Shown: piece by piece, positions 6,995 to 14,200 of the stretch
Layout of the letters: the number at the start of each line of letters is the position of its first letter
How positions within the stretch are numbered: position 1 is the first letter of the stretch
Assembly: GCA_910579085.1 (NCBI GenBank)
Contig: CAJTRU010000057.1
Location: forward strand, 1 to 23,425
Direction of reading: 5' to 3'
Source of the DNA: an uncultured Lachnospiraceae bacterium
GTDB taxonomy: Bacteria; Bacillota; Clostridia; Lachnospirales; Lachnospiraceae
Length of the DNA stretch: 23,425 bases
Made by a program: the position numbers and the translations under genes
The notes under the pieces: model-generated
Seen by the model: the letters and a program-made list of their open reading frames with translations, nothing else
Told to the model about the DNA's origin: nothing
Databases searched by the model: none

Positions 6995-8221
6995 ATGCGT
7001 TATTATTATCCTGATTATTTTGACAGGTTTACATGCGTAGGAGGGATGGAGTGCCCTGACAGTTGCTGCCATATATGGCAGATTACAGTTGATAAAAAAA
7101 CCTTGAAAAAGTATAAAAAGGTTGGAGGAGTGCTTGGGCAGCGTATGCGTGAAAAGATTGATTTCAGGACAGGCAATATAAAGCCGCATGGTGAAGAGAA
7201 CCGCTGTGAATTCCTTAATAATGATAATCTTTGTGATATAGTCCTTGGGCTTGGTGAGGATTATCTTTGCCATACATGCCATACACATCCAAGACATGAA
7301 GAAGTATATTATAATGTACGTGAGCGTTCACTTGCAATTACATGCCCTATAGCATGTAAAGAACTGCTTATGCGTGAAAAGCCTGTTGTTATAAAGATAG
7401 AAGAAGATAATAAAAAAGACAGACATGACAGGTATTTTGATGCACCGTTGTTTGGACAGCTTGAAAATGTACGTGACGGGATGCTAAAACTTGCACAGAA
7501 AAGGGATACAGGCATATTTGAACGTATGTCCCTGCTGCTTGGGATGGCACATGATATAGAAAGGCGTATAAGAAAAAGGCAGTCGAGAAACAAAAACGGG
7601 CTTATAAATAAAATATTCCCATCATTCCAGGAATTTACCCCTGGTGAGGTGGATGAGATAAAAAAGATTATTTCTTCCTATAGTGATGTTTCTGCATACA
7701 ATAGTATGGCAAAACATATTATAACAGAAGGTATTTCTGCAAAGCAGGCAATCACAGATATGTTATTTACATTATGTACAATGGAACCTTTAAAGAATAC
7801 ATGGATACCATATATACAAAGCGTAATTAATATCAGGATACAGATGGGGGAAGAAGAGTATATAAAGTGCCAGAAAGAATTTAAAGAAGAAATAACAGAA
7901 ATACAGCTTGAACAGCTTTTGTTTTATTTTGTTTATCTTTACTGCTGTAGTGCAACATATGACAGGATGCTGCTTGCTAAAATTAAGATGGCAGTTGCCA
8001 ATACTATAATAATACGTGAGCTCTGGTTTATGAAATGGCTTGAAGATGACAAGATGCTTACAGAAGATGCACAGGCAGAACTGGCACACTGGTTTGTGCG
8101 TGAGGTTGAAAATTCAGATGAAAATATAGAACAATGGGACAGTCTTATGCAGAGAAACCAAAGATTTTCGCTAGAGATGATGTTGGATATTTTAATGTTA
8201 TTGAAAGGAAATGAGGATTGA
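6995..8221 (+). CDS. fliB: FliB-family (flagellin lysine-N-methylase-like) protein
   Basis: 408 residues from ATG 6995, which follows AAAGGAGG; the open frame extends 24 codons upstream without a ribosome site. The family is recognised from the opening YYYPDYFDRFTCVGG and MECPDSCCHIWQ, and the later cysteine pairs CEFLNNDNLC, YLCHTCHTHPRH and TCPIACKELL. This is the cysteine-rich core that binds a metal or cluster in FliB-type proteins. In enterobacteria FliB methylates lysines of flagellin. No flagellar gene is in this window, so the substrate here may be another surface protein. It is the first gene of an operon and its end meets the Fic gene. The family is well supported; the substrate is inference. 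Confidence 0.88.
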   Translation: MRYYYPDYFDRFTCVGGMECPDSCCHIWQITVDKKTLKKYKKVGGVLGQRMREKIDFRTGNIKPHGEENRCEFLNNDNLCDIVLGLGEDYLCHTCHTHPRHEEVYYNVRERSLAITCPIACKELLMREKPVVIKIEEDNKKDRHDRYFDAPLFGQLENVRDGMLKLAQKRDTGIFERMSLLLGMAHDIERRIRKRQSRNKNGLINKIFPSFQEFTPGEVDEIKKIISSYSDVSAYNSMAKHIITEGISAKQAITDMLFTLCTMEPLKNTWIPYIQSVINIRIQMGEEEYIKCQKEFKEEITEIQLEQLLFYFVYLYCCSATYDRMLLAKIKMAVANTIIIRELWFMKWLEDDKMLTEDAQAELAHWFVREVENSDENIEQWDSLMQRNQRFSLEMMLDILMLLKGNED

Positions 8222-8222
8222 T

Positions 8223-9122
8223 ATGGAATACAAAATTTTAGAGAGAGATGCAAAGCTTGGTGATTACAGTGCAGCCATGAAACTCCAGCAGAGGCAGGAG
8301 AAGCTGGAACCCCTCCCTATAAGGGATGCCTTTGGTTATACCCTGGCATGGTGTCCTGAGGCAGTACCTGCCAGACTGCTTGATGACATTAACAAAATGT
8401 ATAACAGCATTTCAGTAACAGACATTGATACTGATATTTCCATTGAAAAGGAGTCATTCCATAGCTGCCGTATAGAAGGCGCTGATACATCACTTGATGA
8501 ACTTTTTGATATTTTCAGGGCAAAAAGGACTGAAAAAAAAGGTGATAAAATGATTTTAAATACATACAGGGCAGTTAAATTCCTTAATCTTACAGCAAAA
8601 AGAAATACAGACACACTTGTGCGCCTCTGGGAAATAGTTACGGATGGTGTATGCGATAACCCAAACCTTTCAGGAAGCAAATTCAGGACAGGGGTTGTTA
8701 CTGTTGGCACACACCAGGCCCCGGAAATAGAACTGCTTGATTACTGTATGAAGCAGTTTTTTGATTTTTATAATGGTGACAATATAGAATGTCCATATAT
8801 AAAAGTTGCCATAATACATTTTTATTTTGTATATATGCACCCGTTCTGTGATGGCAACGGGCGTATTGCAAGGCTAATTACATCAGATTTCCTTATACAT
8901 TCCGGGCTTGATAATTTCAGTGCACTGACACTTAGCAAGACAATTAATGAAACAGCACCAGATTATTACCAGGCAATAGAGAATAGTGAGAATTCATTAC
9001 ATGATGTTACACCATTTATCCAATACATGTTAAAGACAGTGTATGATAATTTATATGAAGTACTTGAGGGACAGGGCAGGTATATTGTAAAACATACAGA
9101 CTGGAGGCAGGTATTTGTATGA
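8223..9122 (+). CDS. Fic-domain protein (probable AMP-transferase) with built-in inhibitory motif
   Basis: 299 residues from ATG 8223 (GAGGA at 8213-8217); an alternative ATG at 8211 would overlap the FliB gene by 11 bases. The Fic catalytic motif HPFCDGNGR begins at His206 and is complete, so transfer of AMP from ATP to a protein hydroxyl is expected. Upstream, SCRIEG (Ser81, Glu85, Gly86) fits the inhibitory helix (S/T)xxxE(G/N), and its position before the Fic core marks a class II self-inhibited enzyme. The N-terminal part LPIRDAFGY...WCPEAVPARLL resembles the helical region found in many Fic/DOC proteins. No separate antitoxin gene is present. It overlaps the cyclase gene by 4 bases (ATGA), so the two are probably translated together. 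Confidence 0.93.
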   Translation: MEYKILERDAKLGDYSAAMKLQQRQEKLEPLPIRDAFGYTLAWCPEAVPARLLDDINKMYNSISVTDIDTDISIEKESFHSCRIEGADTSLDELFDIFRAKRTEKKGDKMILNTYRAVKFLNLTAKRNTDTLVRLWEIVTDGVCDNPNLSGSKFRTGVVTVGTHQAPEIELLDYCMKQFFDFYNGDNIECPYIKVAIIHFYFVYMHPFCDGNGRIARLITSDFLIHSGLDNFSALTLSKTINETAPDYYQAIENSENSLHDVTPFIQYMLKTVYDNLYEVLEGQGRYIVKHTDWRQVFV

Positions 9123-11254
9123 ATAAAGGGTTAAAGAAACTTACAAAGAAAGAAAGAGCTGTATATCTTTCTTTAGCTTCGGTTTTTTTTATTCTGCTTT
9201 CATTGGTATTTACTTATTTTAAACCAATTAATACAATAGATTATATGGTAAGTGATTTTTTCTACCAGTCAATTGTTGAGAAAAAAGAGAGAAACTTAAA
9301 TATCAAGATAATTGCCATAGATGAAAGAACTACCAGCAAACTTGGCAGTTTTAAAAACTGGGACAGAAGTGAAGCCGCAAGGCTTATAAATTACCTGAAT
9401 AACAATGGTGATGAACCAGATGTTATTGCATTTGGTCTTGATTTCCACGGTGAAAAAGACAGTAAAGGGGATACAGAGCTTATAAATGCCTGCCGTGAGC
9501 ATAAAAATGTCTGTATAAGCTCAATCGTAGAAACAGAAACAAAAAAGGAAGCCAGGGCAAAAAATGTACGTCTGGTTTCTATGGCATCAGGGACAGACAA
9601 ATCTGAAGAGAAATTATATGCAGGGACATCTGTTTATAACCCACCACAGGATACAATGGGCGGCGAGAGAATAACAGGGGTATACACACCATTCAAAGCC
9701 CTGCTGCCACATATTGCAACGGGTGTTATAAATACAGCAAGAAGCGATGAAGACGGCTACGTAAGGAATTTAATTGCAAGTGTTAATTATAATGATACAC
9801 ATTATGAAAGCTTTCCTATTATAATATTCAGGATGTATTTATACCAGAATGGTAAAGACTATGATATACCAGAAGCTAACTATGAAAATGAGCTTGGTAT
9901 AAATTACTCTAAAAATGGTGGTAATTTCAAAACATATTCATATTATGATGTTATAACAGGCAGAGTGGATAAAAAGAGGTTTAAAAACAGTGTTGTGCTT
10001 GTTGGCGACTATACAGAAGGAAGTACATATAATGTACCAAACCGCAGGACATCAGAGATAAATGAAATTGAACTCCAGGCAAGCATACTAAGTGCATTAG
10101 TACAGAATAATACTATACATTATGCGCATAAATGGTTTCTTGCTATATGGTATTCACTTTTTGCAGTGCTTTTTTTTATAGCAACATCACACAGCAGCGG
10201 GCCAAGCATGATTTTTTCATCGGTTTTTCTTATTGCAGGGCAGGTGGTTTCAAGCTGTTTGTTAAATATATGGGGATACTACATACCACTTCTGCGTATT
10301 ATAATGCTTATTATAACTATTGCAGCAGCAAACCTTATAGCAGGTTATATTATTATAAAACGGCAAAGGTATTCGCTTGAAAAGGTGTTTAAGAAATATG
10401 TTGATGAACAGGTAGTTAATGAAATTAAAGATGGCGGGATAGATGTGGCAATTGGCGGCAAAAGGAAAAATATAGCAGTCCTTTTTGTGGATATAAGGGG
10501 ATTTACACCACTTTCTGAAAATCTTTTGCCAGAACAGGTTGTAGATATCTTAAACAGCTACCTTACAATTATTGCAGATGCAGTAGCCAGCAATGGCGGC
10601 ACGCTGGATAAATTTATAGGGGATGCTGCAATGGCTGTATTTAATTCACCATCTGACCTTGATGATTATGTGTTCAGGGCTGTATGTACTGCCTGGGATA
10701 TAGTTTCCAATGGGGCTGCACTGCGCCAGGAGTGCCTGGAGAAGTATGGTGTGGAAGTAGAGTTTGGCATTGGAGTCCACTGTGGTGATGCAGTTATAGG
10801 CAATATTGGGAGCCAGAGCAGAATGGAGTACACAGCAATAGGTGATACAGTAAATACAGCTTCAAGGCTTGAAGGAGTGGCAGAGCCAGGGCAGATACTT
10901 ATAACAAGGGCAGTTGCAAGAGGGGCTGGCAACAGGATTGAAATATCATTTGCAGGGGAATACAGCCTTAAAGGCAAGAAAAAGAAAATTGCTGCATATG
11001 AAATTAATAATATTAAGGAAAGACCAGAGCCATTGAAACGTGAAAAAAGCATTGAAGAAAAATATGCAGAAGGCATAAAAGAAATCAAAAAAGTACATGA
11101 AAAATGCCTGACTAATGTGCAGGTAATAAAAGAAGATATTAAGGAGGGGATTAAGGAAGGCATAAAAGAAGCAGGAAACAGCGGCAGCGGAATTGCTGGA
11201 ATACTGGCTGGCAGAAGCCAGAATACAACAGAGGCAGTAAAAGGGGGAAAGTAA
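9119..11254 (+). CDS. CHASE2-domain membrane class III adenylate/guanylate cyclase
   Basis: 711 residues. A membrane segment (about 16-36) is followed by an extracytoplasmic CHASE2-type sensor (about 40-330), three membrane segments (about 338-412), and a cytoplasmic class III cyclase domain (about 450-620). Catalytic residues are all visible: metal-binding Asp458 in FVDIRGF and Asp502 in KFIGDAAMA, base-recognition Lys498 and Asp576 (YTAIGDT), and Asn579 and Arg583 (NTASRLEG). The Lys/Asp pair points to ATP and therefore cAMP. A charged tail of about 75 residues contains repeats of IKEG and could form a coiled or amphipathic helix. The gene overlaps Fic upstream and the isomerase downstream. 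Class III cyclases are not common in clostridia, so cAMP effectors would have to be sought. Confidence 0.94.
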   Translation: MNKGLKKLTKKERAVYLSLASVFFILLSLVFTYFKPINTIDYMVSDFFYQSIVEKKERNLNIKIIAIDERTTSKLGSFKNWDRSEAARLINYLNNNGDEPDVIAFGLDFHGEKDSKGDTELINACREHKNVCISSIVETETKKEARAKNVRLVSMASGTDKSEEKLYAGTSVYNPPQDTMGGERITGVYTPFKALLPHIATGVINTARSDEDGYVRNLIASVNYNDTHYESFPIIIFRMYLYQNGKDYDIPEANYENELGINYSKNGGNFKTYSYYDVITGRVDKKRFKNSVVLVGDYTEGSTYNVPNRRTSEINEIELQASILSALVQNNTIHYAHKWFLAIWYSLFAVLFFIATSHSSGPSMIFSSVFLIAGQVVSSCLLNIWGYYIPLLRIIMLIITIAAANLIAGYIIIKRQRYSLEKVFKKYVDEQVVNEIKDGGIDVAIGGKRKNIAVLFVDIRGFTPLSENLLPEQVVDILNSYLTIIADAVASNGGTLDKFIGDAAMAVFNSPSDLDDYVFRAVCTAWDIVSNGAALRQECLEKYGVEVEFGIGVHCGDAVIGNIGSQSRMEYTAIGDTVNTASRLEGVAEPGQILITRAVARGAGNRIEISFAGEYSLKGKKKKIAAYEINNIKERPEPLKREKSIEEKYAEGIKEIKKVHEKCLTNVQVIKEDIKEGIKEGIKEAGNSGSGIAGILAGRSQNTTEAVKGGK

Positions 11255-12039
11255 TGGGAAAATTATATTGCATACCATCACTCAAGGAGATAGACAGTTA
11301 TCTTGGATTTGCAGAAAAATATAATGCATGTTTTGAGTATAATGATTTCTTTATACCAGGACTTCTTGATGATGGGGCAGCACTTGACAGAATAATAAAA
11401 AAATATATGTCAGTACGTCATGGCAGCAGTAATGATACAATGCATGGTGCATTTCTTGATATATGTGTAAACAGCGCAGATATAAAGATATTTGAAGTAA
11501 GTGATTACAGGGTGCGCCAGTGCATGGATATTGCTGTAAAAATGGGGCTTAAGGCAGTTATATTCCATACAAATTATATTGTAAACTTCAGGCTGCGTTC
11601 ATATATTGATACATGGATTGACAGAAATGAAGAATACTGGAGGCAGATTTTAAAAGATTACAAGGAACAGCAGGTGTATATTGAAAATATGTTTGATGAT
11701 GCACCAGGCATGTTAAAATCACTTGCAGAAAGAATGGCAGACGAACCACGTTTTGGGGTCTGCCTGGATGTTGCACATGCATGTATATCAGGTTCTCATT
11801 TAGAAGACTGGTATAGTGAAATGTCACCTTACGCAAAACATATCCATATTAATGATAATGATGGCATTGAGGATTTGCACAATCCTGTAGGTACAGGCAT
11901 AATAGAGTGGGACAAGTTCAGCAGATGGTGCAGCGGGCTTGGCAAAGAGCCATCAGTGCTTGTTGAAACCAGGGGATATGTAAATCTGGAAAAATCAGTT
12001 GAATATATGCAAAACAACAATATATATCCATTTGTATAG
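11254..12039 (+). CDS. Sugar phosphate isomerase/epimerase-like TIM-barrel protein
   Basis: 261 residues, of the xylose-isomerase-like/AP-endonuclease-2 TIM-barrel superfamily. Likely divalent metal ligands are Glu144 (VYIENMF), Asp172 and His175 (CLDVAHAC), His196/His198 (HIHINDND) and Glu238 (LVETRG), each at the end of a predicted beta strand. The start overlaps the cyclase stop by one base (TAATG). The substrate cannot be read from sequence. With a glycosyltransferase in the same operon, a carbohydrate is likely, but a nucleic-acid role is not excluded. Confidence 0.85.
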   Translation: MGKLYCIPSLKEIDSYLGFAEKYNACFEYNDFFIPGLLDDGAALDRIIKKYMSVRHGSSNDTMHGAFLDICVNSADIKIFEVSDYRVRQCMDIAVKMGLKAVIFHTNYIVNFRLRSYIDTWIDRNEEYWRQILKDYKEQQVYIENMFDDAPGMLKSLAERMADEPRFGVCLDVAHACISGSHLEDWYSEMSPYAKHIHINDNDGIEDLHNPVGTGIIEWDKFSRWCSGLGKEPSVLVETRGYVNLEKSVEYMQNNNIYPFV

Positions 12040-12057
12040 GAAGGAAGGGTAGTATAT

Positions 12058-12945
12058 ATGGTTTCAGAATCAGTTGTAAAGGCAATGATGGAAACATCAG
12101 CATTAAGTTTTGTTGTTCCGTTTGCATTTGTACTTATATGGAAGATGAGGTTCCGCAAAAGCATAATTCCATCATTAACAGGTGTACTAGTGTTTTTAAC
12201 ATTTGGCATAATATTAAAATCAGTGCCAAACCTGCTTTTTCTGTCAGTGGACAGCCCTGTTTCACGTTTTATCAACGGAAATATATGGGCTTATGCAATA
12301 TATTGCGGGCTGGCAGCAGGCATATTTGAAGAGGCAGGACGCTATGTGTCATTTAAGCTTTTACTTAAAAATCATGATTACAGGGAAAGCTCTGTTGCAT
12401 ATGGTCTTGGTCATGGTGGTATTGAGTGTATTGTAGTTCTTGGTTTTGCGATGTTACAGAACTTTACATATGCCCAGATTATAAATGCAGGCCAGATGGA
12501 AGAGATGATATCAACATTTCCAGATGAAAGTGCACAGGCTGTTTTCAGGGAATTACAGCAGGCTGTTATAAATATGACTGTACAGGACTGTATATGGGCA
12601 GGTGTTGAAAGGCTTTCAGCACTGGTACTCCAGGTATCATTATCAGTACTTGTATACCAGGCGGCCAGGGTACAGAATAAAAAATATTTCCTTGCAATAG
12701 CAGTAATGCTCCATGCACTTATAGATGTGTTTGCAGCATTCAGCCAGCAGGGCAGCATACCAGTTGCTACTATAGAAATAGTTATAATTATTTATGCACT
12801 TATAGTTTCAATATTTGCTTATAAGATATATGCAAACCTTCCGCATGATGAAAGAAAATCTGCTGAAAGCAGGAAAAACTGGGCATTTGCGTCCAAAAAA
12901 CTAGAAAAAGGCAACAGCAGCACAGGAGACAATAATGGCAAATAA
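12058..12945 (+). CDS. yhfC: YhfC-family glutamic-type intramembrane protease
   Basis: 295 residues with about seven hydrophobic segments and a short basic C-terminal tail. Motifs of the YhfC branch of CPBP/PrsW-like proteases are present: EEAGRY (Glu91, Glu92, Arg95), GLGHGGIE (His119, Glu123) and HALID (His219), all inside membrane segments. Such enzymes cut membrane-embedded substrates, but the substrate is unknown. The gene begins 18 bases after the isomerase with AGGAAGG upstream and overlaps the glycosyltransferase by 11 bases. Confidence 0.88.
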   Translation: MVSESVVKAMMETSALSFVVPFAFVLIWKMRFRKSIIPSLTGVLVFLTFGIILKSVPNLLFLSVDSPVSRFINGNIWAYAIYCGLAAGIFEEAGRYVSFKLLLKNHDYRESSVAYGLGHGGIECIVVLGFAMLQNFTYAQIINAGQMEEMISTFPDESAQAVFRELQQAVINMTVQDCIWAGVERLSALVLQVSLSVLVYQAARVQNKKYFLAIAVMLHALIDVFAAFSQQGSIPVATIEIVIIIYALIVSIFAYKIYANLPHDERKSAESRKNWAFASKKLEKGNSSTGDNNGK

Positions 12946-14128
12946 ACCCCTTAAAATACTTATACTGGAAACCAGAAAGTTAAGTTATGGCTCATCAAGT
13001 GTATTTTTAAAGCTGGTATGTGGAATATTAAGGGAAAAAGGGGCAGATGTGACACATTGTATTATAAATGACCCCGAAGCTGACAGTGTGCTGCTAGAGA
13101 GCTTTTCAGGCAAGAGTTTTGATGCAGTAATAGGCATGAACTCCGTACTGGCACTGGCAGAATGTGACAGCGGCAAGTACCTTGATAGTATAAATGCACC
13201 ATTTATAAATATTATAGCTGACCATCCAATGCATGTGCATAAATACCTTGAAGTGAGGCTTAAGAGGTACTATGTAATATGCCTTGACAAACATCATAAA
13301 GAATATATTGGCAAGTATTACCCACATATTAAAAAAACTGCTGCAATACCTCTTGGCGGGATAAAATACATGCCAGATGGGGAAGATAAAGAAAAGTATT
13401 ATAGTTACAGCCAGTTTGCAAAACGCAAGTACCATATATTTTTCCCTGCAACATATACACCGCCGTCATATTACAAGCGGGTTATGGAAGAAACTAATAT
13501 AAGCTATGTAAAGCAGGCAGAAGAAATAATGTATGCAATACTGGATGGTGACACCTCCCCGGTACATGAACTTTACAGGAATATTACATCATGGAAAGAG
13601 GAGCGTTTTGCGGCAAGGATGTATAAAGCAAGGTATATTGACAAATATATACGTGACTGTTTCAGGGATATGGCAGTATCCGCCCTGTTAGAAGAAGGAT
13701 ATAAGGTTGATGTGGCAGGTGCAAGGTGGGATATGTACAACGGGCGTTATAAGGACAGGCTGGTTATACACAGACAGAAGGAGTATACAGATATACCAGA
13801 GGCAATGGCAAATTCACAGGTTGTATTAAATGTCCAGCCATTATTTACAGAAGTGCCGCATGACAGGGTTTTTAATGCAATGGCAAATGGTTCGGCGGTA
13901 CTGTCTGATACTTGCAGTTATATTGAAGCAAACTATAAAAATAACATGTTGCTTTTTAATATAGGAAATATCCATGAGAGCATTGCAGGAATGGAAAATA
14001 TATTAAACAATACAGAAAAGCTTTATAAAATGGCATCAGACCTTAGAAATTTATCAGAAAATGAAACATGGTATGACAGATGTGCCCGGATTACCGGGTT
14101 TATTAATGAAATTTTAAATGTTTTGTAA
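12935..14128 (+). CDS. Glycosyltransferase, CgeB-like GT-B type
   Basis: 397 residues without membrane segments. The N-terminal half starts with a Rossmann-like strand (LKILILETRKL) and includes the acceptor-domain strand PFINIIADHPMHVHKYL. The C-terminal half carries the nucleotide-sugar-site pattern of group-1-like transferases: YTDIPEAMANSQVVLNVQP, then VPHDRVFNAMANGSAVLSD. The enzyme should move a sugar from a nucleotide-sugar donor to an unknown acceptor. It is the last gene of the FliB-Fic-cyclase run. No terminator follows it, and the next promoter begins right after its stop, so some transcription may continue into the sulfatase gene. Confidence 0.85.
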   Translation: MANKPLKILILETRKLSYGSSSVFLKLVCGILREKGADVTHCIINDPEADSVLLESFSGKSFDAVIGMNSVLALAECDSGKYLDSINAPFINIIADHPMHVHKYLEVRLKRYYVICLDKHHKEYIGKYYPHIKKTAAIPLGGIKYMPDGEDKEKYYSYSQFAKRKYHIFFPATYTPPSYYKRVMEETNISYVKQAEEIMYAILDGDTSPVHELYRNITSWKEERFAARMYKARYIDKYIRDCFRDMAVSALLEEGYKVDVAGARWDMYNGRYKDRLVIHRQKEYTDIPEAMANSQVVLNVQPLFTEVPHDRVFNAMANGSAVLSDTCSYIEANYKNNMLLFNIGNIHESIAGMENILNNTEKLYKMASDLRNLSENETWYDRCARITGFINEILNVL

Positions 14129-14158
14129 TTGACAATCCTGGCAAATAAAAGGTATTAT
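14129..14158 (+). promoter_or_regulatory. Sigma-A promoter for the LtaS-like/LrgAB operon
   Basis: TTGACA at 14129-14134 and TATTAT at 14153-14158 are separated by 18 bases. The -35 box begins at the base after the glycosyltransferase stop codon. Confidence 0.7.
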
Positions 14159-14200
14159 ACCATCTGTGGGAATTCTTAAATGTAAAGGGATGTTTTGTAT

